A stretch of DNA of 50,357 nucleotides from an uncultured Bacteroidota bacterium (GCA_902774845.1 CACYJU010000014.1:1-50357), one strand, 5' to 3'. Shown: positions 6,637 to 16,634, numbered from the stretch's first letter. Notes: generated by a model from the letters alone, not told the origin. Translations and numbers: made by a program.

Positions 6637-8139
6637 ATGTCTCCGGAAAGAAAATATATTGCCATTGACTTGAAGTCATTCTACGCCTCTGTGGAGTGCG
6701 TAGCCAGAGGGCTTGATCCACTTAAGACCAATCTGGTGGTGGCAGATATGAGCCGTACGGAGAAAACAATCTGTCTGGCTGTGACGCCATCATTGAAAGC
6801 CTACGGCATAGGAGGTCGTGCTCGCCTGTTCGAGGTGAATCAGAGAATAAGCGAGGTGAATGCGGAACGGAAATACCAAGCAGGATACAAGTTCACCGGG
6901 AAATCCTATATGGACGATGAGCTTAAACGGAATCCCGGACTTATGGTTGATTTCATAGTGGCCCCTCCACGCATGGGACACTATATTAAGGTGAGCTCCA
7001 AGATATACGAGACATACCTGAAACATGTTGCGCCGGAGGACATCTTCGCATACAGCATAGACGAAGTGTTCATCGATGCAACAAACTATCTGGCGACCTA
7101 CAAGATCACGGCGCACGAGATGGCGAGAAGGATGATAAACGACGTGCTTCAGGCGACTGGCATCACAGCGACTGCAGGCATCGGGACCAACATGTACCTG
7201 TGTAAGGTGGCTATGGATATCGTGGCGAAACATATACCAGCAGACAAAGACGGGGTACGCATCGCTGAACTGGACGAGATGAGCTACCGGCAACAATTAT
7301 GGAACCATAGGCCTATCGAAGATTTCTGGCGTGTTGGGCGGGGTATTGCCAACAGGCTGGCTGGGTACGGAATGGACACGATGGGAAAAGTGGCGAGGAT
7401 GTCGATTGAGAACGAGAACCTACTATACGACTTATTGGGGGTGAACGCGGAGTTACTGATAGACCATGCGTGGGGATGGGAACCGTGCACGATGGAAGCG
7501 GTAAAGAACTATCATCCCGAAAGCCGTTCATTCTCAAGCGGACAGGTACTATCGGAGCCGTACAGCTGTCAGAAAGCCCGCATAGTAGTACAAGAGATGG
7601 CGGACGCAATGTGTCTGGATCTTGTTGATAAAGGTATGGTGACAGCCGAACTGACATTGACGGTAAACTACGATGTCGAAAGTCTGAACAACAAATCGGT
7701 CAGGAACCAATATATCGGTCCGACGGTCAAAGACCACTACGGCCGTAAAGTCCCAAAACACTCTCATGGAACGGTGCGGCTCGAGGAACCGACATCATCT
7801 GAGAGGGCTATCATCGATGCAATAATGGCGCTATACGACAACATAGTGAACCAAAACATGCTTATAAGACGAATCAACATATCGGCGAATGGATGTGTCA
7901 ATGCGTCAATGTGCAAGCGTGGTACAAGTGGACAGTTGGATTTGTTTGAAGACTATGAAGATAGGGCAGAAAGGGAGAGAGTAAGACAGGAACAGATGTC
8001 GAAAGAACGGAAGATTCAAGAAGCGAGACTTGCAATAAAAAAACGTTTCGGGAAGAACGCCATACTGAAAGGACTGAACTTTGAGGAAGGTGCAACTGCC
8101 AAAGAGCGGAACGGACAGATAGGAGGACACAAGGGGTGA
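6637..8139 (+). CDS. Y-family translesion DNA polymerase (UvrX/ImpB-like)
   Basis: A 500-residue error-prone polymerase copies across DNA lesions. The first catalytic Asp is in A-I-D-L-K-S-F-Y-A-S-V-E, and the S-I-D-E pair is in Y-S-I-D-E-V-F-I-D. The G-I-G-T-N-x-x-L-C-K-V-A helix-hairpin-helix part and the little-finger domain follow. A beta-clamp-binding Q-L-D-L-F (about residues 433-437) precedes a charged tail. Its best relatives by motif are the UvrX/YqjW-type polymerases of Firmicutes and their phages, not DinB. It is followed by a YolD-like gene, the usual partner there. I chose ATG 6637; a GTG at 6628 is possible. No separate promoter is visible after the tRNA terminator. Confidence 0.9.
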   Translation: MSPERKYIAIDLKSFYASVECVARGLDPLKTNLVVADMSRTEKTICLAVTPSLKAYGIGGRARLFEVNQRISEVNAERKYQAGYKFTGKSYMDDELKRNPGLMVDFIVAPPRMGHYIKVSSKIYETYLKHVAPEDIFAYSIDEVFIDATNYLATYKITAHEMARRMINDVLQATGITATAGIGTNMYLCKVAMDIVAKHIPADKDGVRIAELDEMSYRQQLWNHRPIEDFWRVGRGIANRLAGYGMDTMGKVARMSIENENLLYDLLGVNAELLIDHAWGWEPCTMEAVKNYHPESRSFSSGQVLSEPYSCQKARIVVQEMADAMCLDLVDKGMVTAELTLTVNYDVESLNNKSVRNQYIGPTVKDHYGRKVPKHSHGTVRLEEPTSSERAIIDAIMALYDNIVNQNMLIRRINISANGCVNASMCKRGTSGQLDLFEDYEDRAERERVRQEQMSKERKIQEARLAIKKRFGKNAILKGLNFEEGATAKERNGQIGGHKG

Positions 8140-8144
8140 TATAA

Positions 8145-8172
8145 TGGTTAATGGTTAATGGTTAAGGTTAAA
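8145..8172 (+). repeat. Heptamer array (TGGTTAA)
   Basis: Three exact 7-nt TGGTTAA units (8145-8165) plus a degenerate fourth fill the gap between the polymerase and the YolD-like gene. Confidence 0.85.
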
Positions 8173-8179
8173 GTTAGAT

Positions 8180-8368
8180 ATGGAGGACAATTATGACGAC
8201 ATAATAGGGTTGGAACACCATGTTTCGGCGACCCGACCACGTATGACGATGGAGGAGCGGGCGGCACAGTTCGCCCCTTTCGCAGCACTCACAGGATTCG
8301 AGGAGGCTATAGACAACGTGGCACACACAACTGTGCAACAGCAAGACGAAGAGTGTGAGAATGAATGA
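8180..8368 (+). CDS. YolD-like small protein, polymerase partner
   Basis: This 62-residue protein has Y-D-D-I-I-G-L-E-H-H-V-S and then R-P-R-M-T-M-E-E-R-A-A-Q-F-A-P-F-A-A-L-T-G-F. That is the signature of YolD-family proteins encoded next to UvrX/YqjW-type Y-family polymerases in Firmicutes. YolD is thought to regulate or assist the polymerase, like UmuD with UmuC; this is known of the family, not shown here. It lies 40 nt after the polymerase on the same strand, so co-transcription is likely. Its last codons run into an octamer array. Confidence 0.85.
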   Translation: MEDNYDDIIGLEHHVSATRPRMTMEERAAQFAPFAALTGFEEAIDNVAHTTVQQQDEECENE

Positions 8369-8421
8369 GTGAGTGCTTGAATGTGCTAACACTCAAGCAT
8401 TAAGACATTCAAGCATTCAGA
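8363..8421. terminator. Inverted octamer arrays acting as bidirectional terminator
   Basis: Plus-oriented units GAATGAGT, GAGTGCTT, GAATGTGC (8363-8386) face inverted units CACTCAAG, CATTAAGA, CATTCAAG, CATTCAGA (8390-8421). They can pair over about 11-13 bp. The hairpin lies between the convergent YolD-like gene and the giant cargo gene and overlaps the YolD stop codon. This is a minisatellite array used, or usable, as a terminator. Confidence 0.65.
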
Positions 8422-8424
8422 TAT

Positions 8425-11400
8425 TTACTTGATAATCTCGAATGAGCCGCGACGCTCTATTTTGTCTTCGAAACCATAACCATCGAAGCGGAAGAAGTAG
8501 GTGCCTTCAGGCATATCGACAGGGTCCCAGAACTCATCGTCGCTCTTGATGTTTACACGATCGTAGAGGAGATATCCCCAGCGGTTGAAGATGGAGAGAT
8601 GGTTGTGAGGATAGCAAGCGCCTTCGATAAGGTTTATAATAACAAATCGGTCGTTGAGCCCATCCCCATTAGGAGTGACAACGGTGGGGAACTGTATGAA
8701 ATCCTCACAGCGCCATACGGGCTGAAGGAAATAGTGAACGGTAGAGTCGCAGCCATAACTGTTCTCAAACTGGAAGATATCGTCCTCAACTTTGTCCTGA
8801 TAAGAGCGGTCGTTATAGGTCCAAGGGAGCTCTTTGTAGGCGCAGGTATCGTAGATGTAGATTTGGTTGGTGTCGTTGGTAATGAGAGTAAAGGAGACGA
8901 CGGAGTCGCAGCCGTACTGATTGGTGAATATGCGAGTGTAGGTTCCAGCCGAGTCATATTGGATATCACGCCATTCGTATGTCTGATTCTCACAGATGAT
9001 AACCGTGTCGTCAAAGGTGGTATCACTATAATGGATAATGAGGTTCAAAGTGACGGTGCTGTCGCAACCGACGCTATTGGCTACTGGGAGCAAGAGTGAT
9101 GGCAGGTCGGTGGAAGCAGTATAGGTAGAGTCGTCGGTTGGCCATGTGTAGGAGTTGCAGTGTTCCTGTCTGTCGACTCCAGCAGAGCTGTAGCGGATAG
9201 TCAACCGCAACGACACAGTACTGTCGCATCCGACAGAGTTAGCCGAAGAGAGAAGTATTTGGGGATCGGAGGTGGACTCTGTGTAGGTCTGCGAGTTAAG
9301 AGGCCAAGTGTAATAATCGCAGGTATCATGGATATCCACACTCTCACTACTGTGGTTCACTATCAATGCGAGATAGAGTGTAGAGTCGCAGCCTGCCAAG
9401 TTATCAAGAGTTACAGAGGGCATAGAGGCGGAAGTGGACTCGTAATACCATTGTCCGTTGCCAGAAGACCAGAGCATAGAATCGCAGACGGTATCACGGC
9501 AGATGCTGTCGGTACTGTATTTTATGGTAAGGTCGAGGGTGATTGTGCTATCGCAACCGGCGACGTTGAGGGTATGGTAGCTATCGGTATTGTTAGACGA
9601 GGTGTAAACGATTTCCGTGCCATCGTCACGCTGCCAGGTATAGCTGTCACACGCCGTAGCCGTATGCACTCCTACGGAACTGCGGAGGATGTTGAGGTGT
9701 AGCTCGATGGTAGAGTCGCAATGGTTTGAATTGGCGTTACGCATAACGTAACTGGTGGTATAGGAATCCTGAGTTAGGTCAAGTGAACACCAAGAACCCG
9801 AGACATTCCAGTAATACTGACTTCCATGCTCCTCACAATAGTCACGGACGTCGACACTCTGAGTAGGATAGTTGACAGTCAGGCTGACGCTATCAGAGAG
9901 AGTGCAACCCGACAGATTATCTGTGACTGTGACAGTATAGACGCCAGAGGCGCTAGGTTTGACTAGAGAGATGGATGTGGAAGTGCCGCCATTGGACCAC
10001 TGGTAACCGTAAGAGCCACCACCTCCGGTAACAGAGACCGAGAATACTATTGTCTGGTTGCCTATCGTACGCTTGCAGATGGTTGTGTCATTGGAGAGGG
10101 TGAGAATCATCCCATCAGGTTCCTCAACAGTATCGTTCACTATAACAGAACAGCCGTTGGAGTCTGTGACGGTCACAGAATAGACACCAGCCTGCAGATT
10201 GGTCAGGTTCTGAGAGGAAGCCCCGTTGGACCAACTATAATTGTACAGACCTCCAGCGAGCGGTGTTCCTCCTGTAACGGTAAGAGAAATAGCGCCAGAG
10301 GCATCGCCCTTACAATGAAGGTCGGTAATAGTCGACGAGACAGAGAGCTCTGGAGGCTGAGAGACGGATGCCGACGCTGAAGCCGTACAACCAGCGGCAT
10401 CGGTCACAAGGATATCATAAGTCCCCTGCGGAACATGTGTGAAATAGTTGGCGATGCAATCAGTACCGTTGCTTTTGTAAAAGTACGGTCTTGTGCCACC
10501 CTCAACCCTAAGACCGATATAGCCAGAGTTGTCACCATAACATAAAAGATTTCGAGTTGAATCAACGGCAACCGTAAGCAAAGGAGGCTCACTTATAACT
10601 ATCGGCACCTTCGTTTCACAACCAGCAGCATCGGTCACCAGAACAGTATCGGTCAATGCCGGCAAGCTGGAGAAGATACCCGTTGTATTAGTCTCGCCAC
10701 GGAATGAAAACGAATAACCTGGAGTACCGGTACCGCCTGTAACATCTATCTTGATGCTACCAGAGTTATTACCAAAACAGTCCACATTCGTATGTGACCC
10801 TGGATGTTCGAAAGCCACCAATGGCTCAGGACCGTCGACAATGGCAAAAGGTTCAGTACCAGTACATCCATTGACATCCGTAACCACCAAGGAAGTAAAA
10901 CCCGTTACCGGCATATTGAGGAACTCTCCCGTCGTGTTGGTCTGCCCATAGAAGGTATAAGTGTAAGGTCCTGTTCCACCAGTTACGTTCGTCACAATCA
11001 ACGATCCGTCATTGTCGCCATAGCATGTTACCGGCGTATCCGTCATGGTGAAAGTAATAGGATCAGAAACTGTGAGAACAACGGGCACAACGCTGGAGTT
11101 GCCACATTTGTCAACCAAATGCAGCTCGGCCGTCATCTGGCCAGTTACGGTATCACCAGGAGCAGGAACCTGCACAACACTCTGCAGACCACAGTTGTCC
11201 CAAGCCCTTCCAGTCAAATCAGGAACGACGAACTTGCATATAATCCCAGTCCCCACGAGAGGTTCTGGCATGGTAGAGGCCTGCGGCGGTTGATTGTCCA
11301 TAGCAGCGAGTGTGCCACTCTTTTGAACCAGGCATCCTTGAGCATCCGTAACCGTCACACTCACATTCCAATTATGGCAGTTGCCGTCAGACACTATCGA

Positions 11401-13146
11401 GAAAATCGAGTCGTTCGATGTCTTAACATGACCACCGTCGACGGCCCGCCACTGATAAGTATAGGGCCAAGTGCCACCACCCAAGATAACTCCCACCTCA
11501 TAGACATTGCCGCTTGCTTCCGGGCACGAACCAAGAATTGGCATATCCAACGCGCCAAGGAAGGTATTAGGAACCTCAACATGTACCGTTATCGAGTCTT
11601 TGTTTCCACAACCATCCGCAACCACAACCCTCACATCGGCATCATCACTCAACGCTGTACCCACTGCAGGATACTGAACCAGCGATACTATTCCACAATT
11701 GTCACTAACACGGACAGCATCTACGATATTAGGCACATAGAATCTACAACTACCCAACAAATCTACAACAGTATCTGTCAGCACTCGGTCAAAAACTGGC
11801 AACCTGTTGTCATAAGCCGAGAAACTAATATCATTTGTATCCGAACAACCGTTGGCATCAATGACAGTAACCTCCACAGAATATGTGCCACATCCACCGT
11901 TACTGGCTATGGTAGCATTGGCCTCGATACCAGTATAAGCCCCAGTCCAAGCATAACTATAAGGACCCGTACCACCCGTCACACTACTGGTCACAGTATA
12001 ATTAGACGTTGTAGGCAAAGGGCATTGGTCGGCCTCATCCGGAGCCATAAGAGACACCTTCGGTTTGGGGTATGTCGAAACAACAAGTGCAACAGTACTA
12101 TCGCACCCATCCACAGCATTAAGGTGAAGAGTGTCTGTCCCTGCCGCATCAAAGCTTATTCCATGCCAATCCAACGGATATGTATTAGCGCAGACTCCCG
12201 TATCTAATGTTATTATCAGTTCTGGTCGGACTGTCAGATTCAAAGTAACGATACTGTCGCAGTTTGATACTGTTTTCAATGTGTCGTTAACAATCGTATC
12301 TCGCATGTAGGTCTCGCCCGTCAGAGTCCACGTATAACTTACGCAAGCATGCTGATCCACTGTGTCGTATTCCGTATCCGAAATTACCAGCACCAGCGTG
12401 TCAACATCTTCACATCCCAACGCGTTTAAACGTCTATCTATATATGTTCCAGACTCATAGTAAGCCAATCCTGTCCTAGTCCACACAAATGAGTCGCACA
12501 CCGTCCCCACCATTTCGGTATGATACACAGGTCCCGGACACGGCTCTATACAGATCTTAGTGTTCGGTCGTATATTTGACAACGACTTCTGTCCAAGAAA
12601 AGAATCCATCAACAACGGATCAATATCTTCGGTATCGCTGTATGCGTATATCACAGAATTACCTGTTACAACAGAGCCGACGAAGGTCACCGACGACCCA
12701 TTCGAGGTATTGCTCACCACCGCTATAACCAAGTTTCTCTGACCCGAATAAGGGAAATCAACATCGAATTCGTTCCATCCAGCCGACCAAGTCTGTGTTG
12801 CAGAGCTGTATACCAAACTCATATTTTCCAAACCTATCCAGTCCGTCGTCGACACGAATTCAGACAGCTCAGTTTCACCCATGTATATTTGCATTGAGCG
12901 AGGCTGGTCGTTATCGACCTCAGCATTCCATCCAACCGACATGATGCGGCCAGCTGTCCCGACTTCAGCCGAGGTGAATATCATCTGATCATAACTACTA
13001 TTATGCAACCCAAATATTGGAGCGGCCTCAACCGACTCGCCCCCCTCTCCTATCACAAAACTGGAGCACTGCCCCATGGTATGCGTCGTAGCAGACAACA
13101 TCGCCACAAGTAGCAGAATTGTGATATATAGTCGATTCGGGGTCAT
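8425..13146 (-). CDS. Giant type IX secretion cargo with SprB and C-D-S-Y-T-W repeats
   Basis: This 1573-residue cell-surface or secreted protein has a signal peptide (residues 1-26) and a beta-rich N-terminal domain (27-205). It then carries about ten units of about 40-50 residues with the pattern C-D-S-Y-T-W ... G-C-D-S-T-V-T-L-N-L: three before and about seven after the centre. The centre has PKD/HYR-like stretches and at least four SprB repeats (C-Y-G-D-N-D-G-S ... T-G-G-T-G-P-Y). It ends with the gliding-motility C-terminal domain (V-V-T-P-N-G-D-G-L-N-D, then F-N-R-W-G), the type B sorting signal of the type IX system. Likely roles are adhesion or gliding; the ligand is unknown. It is divergent from the other cargo gene at 13381. 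Confidence 0.9.
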   Translation of the reverse strand: MTPNRLYITILLLVAMLSATTHTMGQCSSFVIGEGGESVEAAPIFGLHNSSYDQMIFTSAEVGTAGRIMSVGWNAEVDNDQPRSMQIYMGETELSEFVSTTDWIGLENMSLVYSSATQTWSAGWNEFDVDFPYSGQRNLVIAVVSNTSNGSSVTFVGSVVTGNSVIYAYSDTEDIDPLLMDSFLGQKSLSNIRPNTKICIEPCPGPVYHTEMVGTVCDSFVWTRTGLAYYESGTYIDRRLNALGCEDVDTLVLVISDTEYDTVDQHACVSYTWTLTGETYMRDTIVNDTLKTVSNCDSIVTLNLTVRPELIITLDTGVCANTYPLDWHGISFDAAGTDTLHLNAVDGCDSTVALVVSTYPKPKVSLMAPDEADQCPLPTTSNYTVTSSVTGGTGPYSYAWTGAYTGIEANATIASNGGCGTYSVEVTVIDANGCSDTNDISFSAYDNRLPVFDRVLTDTVVDLLGSCRFYVPNIVDAVRVSDNCGIVSLVQYPAVGTALSDDADVRVVVADGCGNKDSITVHVEVPNTFLGALDMPILGSCPEASGNVYEVGVILGGGTWPYTYQWRAVDGGHVKTSNDSIFSIVSDGNCHNWNVSVTVTDAQGCLVQKSGTLAAMDNQPPQASTMPEPLVGTGIICKFVVPDLTGRAWDNCGLQSVVQVPAPGDTVTGQMTAELHLVDKCGNSSVVPVVLTVSDPITFTMTDTPVTCYGDNDGSLIVTNVTGGTGPYTYTFYGQTNTTGEFLNMPVTGFTSLVVTDVNGCTGTEPFAIVDGPEPLVAFEHPGSHTNVDCFGNNSGSIKIDVTGGTGTPGYSFSFRGETNTTGIFSSLPALTDTVLVTDAAGCETKVPIVISEPPLLTVAVDSTRNLLCYGDNSGYIGLRVEGGTRPYFYKSNGTDCIANYFTHVPQGTYDILVTDAAGCTASASASVSQPPELSVSSTITDLHCKGDASGAISLTVTGGTPLAGGLYNYSWSNGASSQNLTNLQAGVYSVTVTDSNGCSVIVNDTVEEPDGMILTLSNDTTICKRTIGNQTIVFSVSVTGGGGSYGYQWSNGGTSTSISLVKPSASGVYTVTVTDNLSGCTLSDSVSLTVNYPTQSVDVRDYCEEHGSQYYWNVSGSWCSLDLTQDSYTTSYVMRNANSNHCDSTIELHLNILRSSVGVHTATACDSYTWQRDDGTEIVYTSSNNTDSYHTLNVAGCDSTITLDLTIKYSTDSICRDTVCDSMLWSSGNGQWYYESTSASMPSVTLDNLAGCDSTLYLALIVNHSSESVDIHDTCDYYTWPLNSQTYTESTSDPQILLSSANSVGCDSTVSLRLTIRYSSAGVDRQEHCNSYTWPTDDSTYTASTDLPSLLLPVANSVGCDSTVTLNLIIHYSDTTFDDTVIICENQTYEWRDIQYDSAGTYTRIFTNQYGCDSVVSFTLITNDTNQIYIYDTCAYKELPWTYNDRSYQDKVEDDIFQFENSYGCDSTVHYFLQPVWRCEDFIQFPTVVTPNGDGLNDRFVIINLIEGACYPHNHLSIFNRWGYLLYDRVNIKSDDEFWDPVDMPEGTYFFRFDGYGFEDKIERRGSFEIIK

Positions 13147-13180
13147 AGTAGCCTTTGCCTAAACATAGTAATCCAACCGA

Positions 13181-13188
13181 CAAAGGTA
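13181..13188 (-). promoter_or_regulatory. -7 box of the giant cargo gene
   Basis: Read on the minus strand this is TACCTTTG, a match to TAnnTTTG about 35 nt before the start codon. No clear -33 box is seen at the usual distance. Confidence 0.55.
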
Positions 13189-13300
13189 CTAAAAAAAAAC
13201 AAAACACCACCTAACGACGGTAAAATGAAATATTTTTCATCATTAGCCGACTATAAATCTCACATATAGACCTTCTGACTCTATCATCGTAAAAAAATAG

Positions 13301-13308
13301 TATATTTG
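13301..13308 (+). promoter_or_regulatory. -7 box of the IgGFc-binding-like cargo gene
   Basis: TATATTTG matches TAnnTTTG. The predicted start site near 13315 lies after the first in-frame ATG upstream (13306), so translation should begin at 13381, where a signal peptide starts. Confidence 0.6.
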
Positions 13309-13380
13309 CAAAAATATTTTTTTCAATATTGGCGACGGTTTTTGCGTGTTTTTTCTACTAATATTATAGACGCACCACTT

Positions 13381-16314
13381 ATGTCCCGCCATTTGATTTC
13401 GATATTATTATATTGTATAGTTTCTGTATTGGCATACGGACAAGATACAGTATCGCTTCCTTTTCACGAAGAATGGGACACATACTCAGAGACATCAGAG
13501 AGATATGTCAACGGATGGTGGATATGTAAAAATGGCCTAAACGATGGTTCAGTCATCCAACGCAGCAACCTTCATGGTAGCCTTAGTACGGGTTACACAA
13601 ATGGCAGCGGAACAACATTTGCGCTACCCGTCTTTGAGGTCTTAGCAGACACGTTTACATTCTATATATATGGTTCCAACCTAATGGGGCACACAGCGGA
13701 AGTCGAATTTGGATACATTCCAGACAACATCACCGTAACCACCGCAGAAGATGTTTGCACCAACTTTCACCCATACGACACAGTGATACTTTCTGTGAGC
13801 AACCAATGGCAGAGAACAACCGTAGCGATGCAACCGTATTACGACCAATACGAACCATCTCACAGGTTAGCAATACGACTTATAAACAACTACGGTCAAC
13901 AGTTATATCTTGATGAGATCGGAGGTTGGCTTCGTGACGGCGGTTCGTGTCCAATGTACACCACCGAGTGTACAGACTTCTGGGCGACATTCATGCCAAA
14001 CGCCCTACTAATGAGCGACGGGAGTTACGACAACAATGCAATGATAGGTTTTCTCGCTTCGGGTCAGAATTCAGCGACCATCACCGTCACAAACAACCAA
14101 CTCGGATACGAAGAAACCTTCAACCACGTTGGAGGCACAAAAACATTCATACAGCTGCCGACATCACATTGGGACACCACATCGGCAAGGCCATCCACGA
14201 TGGGATACCATATCACCTCATCAGCCCCTATATACCTATACGCCAGTAATTATCAAAGGTCTGGATGGGATATCTGCAATCTGCTTCCATCGTCCTCGTT
14301 TGGAACAAACTACATTGTACAAGATTATCATAATCCTAATTCCTCAGCAACACTTTATACGCCGACGGCAGCTATTGTCGGCACAAGCGACAACACCACA
14401 ATACAAATGGTGCTACCTTGTCAAATTGCAGGTTCCCCACTAAATATCGGAGACACACTCACCATAACACTTAACGAAGGTGAAAGTTATCTCCTCCGTT
14501 CAAGAACAACAAACTCTATGTTTTGCGGGATGCCTGTAACATCCGACAAACCCATAGCATTATTCCAAGGACATAGTGCCGCAGTTGTCGGTCCTTCAGG
14601 AGGAAGAGATCCACTGTTTGAGCAGGCACGACCAGTTGAGATGTGGGGACATGAGTTTATTGCAACCTCCACAAGGAGTAGGACCGAAGGAGACGTGATT
14701 AGAATAACATCAGCTGCCGACAACTGCGTCGTAAGTTTTGACGGGAACTACCAAGCCACCATACAGAGGGGAGAGAGCGTCACCCATACGTTACCATCCA
14801 ATTCAGCCTTATATATTCAAACCTCACAACCATGCTATGTTGCGCTTTACACATGGAGTTTCATTTACGGCACCGTAGGAGACCCAGCCATGATTCCAAT
14901 CATTCCCGTAGAGCGCTGGATTTGTCGTGCCGACTTCCCCATACACAACTGCAACACGGACATGTCAGACATACAACGCATTGCTGACGACCATCACTTC
15001 GTAAACATTGTTACAGCAACAAATGCCATAGGCGACCTTTTACTTGACGGACAACCAATCAACGACTTTGTCAACTTGCCCAGTGGTTATAGCTATGCCC
15101 GTGAGATTGTACCTCCAGGAGCCCACACAATAACAAGCTCCTCTCCGTTTTGTGCTCACGCCTATGGAATGGGCAGATGGGTTGGATATGGCTTTGCGGT
15201 AACACATGCATGCGACACATCAGAATGTGCAGTAGTGTTCAACGACACCATAGAATACAATGATACAGTATGCCTTGGAAGTTCTTACACAGAAAACGGT
15301 TTTAGTGTCAGCGGAGAAGAGACAGCAAATGCAGGTACGATAGAACGGTGGTGGATTGACGACAGCGGAGCACCTCTGCATTACCATCATTTAAATCTCA
15401 CCATTCTACCATCTTTCATATTCGACACAACCATCTATACAATACATGGTGACACAATGACATTTGAAAACACAATAATAACAGATGGAGGAGACTACAC
15501 TTTTTCATATACTGCCACCAACGGATGCGACTCGACGATAACATTACATGTAATCTGTAAAGATGTCGATCTTGTTGCTGACAAAGACAAAATCTGTTCA
15601 GGTGAATGTGTCGAACTAATTGCCATGGGCACTCACAATGCCTATTGGACAGCAACACCGACCGACACAACAATCGAGACGCAACAAGGAAACTTGTCAA
15701 TAACCGTATGCCCCACACAAACGACAGAATATACTTTTAGTGCAGTAGCTGGAGGACCGCCACTAGATCATTACGTTATTGAGGTAAAAACGCCACCTAC
15801 GCCATCATATACATTAAGCAGGCCGTTTATAGAATACGAGAACACAACAGTCTTATTCACAGACCGCTCAGAAGGACGTAGGTATAGCTATTGGGACTTC
15901 TCAGACGGAGTACAAGACACGGCAAAATATTCCTATCGAAAATTCAGCTCTACCATATCAGACAGTATTGTTGTCAAGCTAACGACGTGCAGCCTATTGG
16001 ATTGTTGCAGCGACACAACGTTTGCCATACCCGTAATATCACGTACTATATGGTTTCCCAACGTCTTCACACCAGGAGAGGCAGAGAATAACAGATTTGG
16101 CTGTGTCACCAATGTCGAAGTTGACGAATTCGAATTATACATTTACAACAGACGCGGAGTGCTGGCATATAAAAGCGACGACATAACAGCATTCTGGGAT
16201 GGCACACACAACGGCAAGCCCTGTAGCCAAGAAACATACACCTATTACTGGCGCCTGCGAGACAAATACGGTCTAACAAAAAGTGGAGTAGGCATGGTGA
16301 TGTTGCTGAGATAG
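13381..16314 (+). CDS. Type IX secretion cargo with IgGFc-binding-like region
   Basis: This 977-residue protein has a signal peptide (about residues 1-21, ending A-Y-G-Q) and a beta-sandwich N-terminal region. A stretch like the IgGFc-binding N-terminal domain follows (about 200-560; T-S-D-K-P-I-A-L-F-Q-G-H-S, then Q-A-R-P-V-E-M-W-G-H-E-F). One G-C-D-S-T-I-T-L unit, a PKD-like segment and a type B sorting domain (W-F-P-N-V-F-T-P-G-E, I-Y-N-R-R-G-V-L) complete it. It is probably exported by the type IX system and attached to the cell surface. I chose the start at the signal peptide. A 225-bp copy of its 3' end lies at 18021-18245. Confidence 0.9.
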   Translation: MSRHLISILLYCIVSVLAYGQDTVSLPFHEEWDTYSETSERYVNGWWICKNGLNDGSVIQRSNLHGSLSTGYTNGSGTTFALPVFEVLADTFTFYIYGSNLMGHTAEVEFGYIPDNITVTTAEDVCTNFHPYDTVILSVSNQWQRTTVAMQPYYDQYEPSHRLAIRLINNYGQQLYLDEIGGWLRDGGSCPMYTTECTDFWATFMPNALLMSDGSYDNNAMIGFLASGQNSATITVTNNQLGYEETFNHVGGTKTFIQLPTSHWDTTSARPSTMGYHITSSAPIYLYASNYQRSGWDICNLLPSSSFGTNYIVQDYHNPNSSATLYTPTAAIVGTSDNTTIQMVLPCQIAGSPLNIGDTLTITLNEGESYLLRSRTTNSMFCGMPVTSDKPIALFQGHSAAVVGPSGGRDPLFEQARPVEMWGHEFIATSTRSRTEGDVIRITSAADNCVVSFDGNYQATIQRGESVTHTLPSNSALYIQTSQPCYVALYTWSFIYGTVGDPAMIPIIPVERWICRADFPIHNCNTDMSDIQRIADDHHFVNIVTATNAIGDLLLDGQPINDFVNLPSGYSYAREIVPPGAHTITSSSPFCAHAYGMGRWVGYGFAVTHACDTSECAVVFNDTIEYNDTVCLGSSYTENGFSVSGEETANAGTIERWWIDDSGAPLHYHHLNLTILPSFIFDTTIYTIHGDTMTFENTIITDGGDYTFSYTATNGCDSTITLHVICKDVDLVADKDKICSGECVELIAMGTHNAYWTATPTDTTIETQQGNLSITVCPTQTTEYTFSAVAGGPPLDHYVIEVKTPPTPSYTLSRPFIEYENTTVLFTDRSEGRRYSYWDFSDGVQDTAKYSYRKFSSTISDSIVVKLTTCSLLDCCSDTTFAIPVISRTIWFPNVFTPGEAENNRFGCVTNVEVDEFELYIYNRRGVLAYKSDDITAFWDGTHNGKPCSQETYTYYWRLRDKYGLTKSGVGMVMLLR

Positions 16315-16586
16315 ACGGCACCTATCTCAAAAAACATGTTTCAAATCACTGCTAGATTCCTAAAATATATTCCGATCGCAAAGAACGCGAGAGCGATGTA
16401 TCATATCACAAGGTTTGTCGTATTCAACAATCACGATGAAAAAGTGCTATTTCATTGTAACATAACTCAGATATTTCTTGAGATTTTTGTAACAAAACGA
16501 GGGTAAAAAGCGTTTCGCTATTGTAAAACAAAAGGCGGCTCACCTCACATTTTGGTTGTTCACACAAGCGATTATCGCTAAATTTT
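16315..16586. other. A+T-rich gap before the ATPase gene
   Basis: No ORF or clear RNA structure is seen. The stretch separates the 3' end of the cargo gene from the palindrome and promoter of the ATPase gene. Confidence 0.4.
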
Positions 16587-16634
16587 GGTTAATATAGTAA
16601 CCGGATTTTAAAATAATCACTTACTATGTTAACC
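16587..16634. promoter_or_regulatory. 14-bp inverted repeat upstream of the ATPase promoter
   Basis: GGTTAATATAGTAA (16587-16600) and TTACTATGTTAACC (16621-16634) are complementary at 13 of 14 positions, with a 20-nt spacer. The right arm covers the expected -33 region of the promoter at 16643-16650, so a repressor bound here would block RNA polymerase. Confidence 0.6.

Noticed and set aside
10804..12207. 467-codon plus-strand ORF inside the giant cargo gene
   Set aside because: It lies wholly antisense to a gene with clear domains, and its translation is low-complexity (Arg/Asn/Ile/Thr-rich) with no motif.
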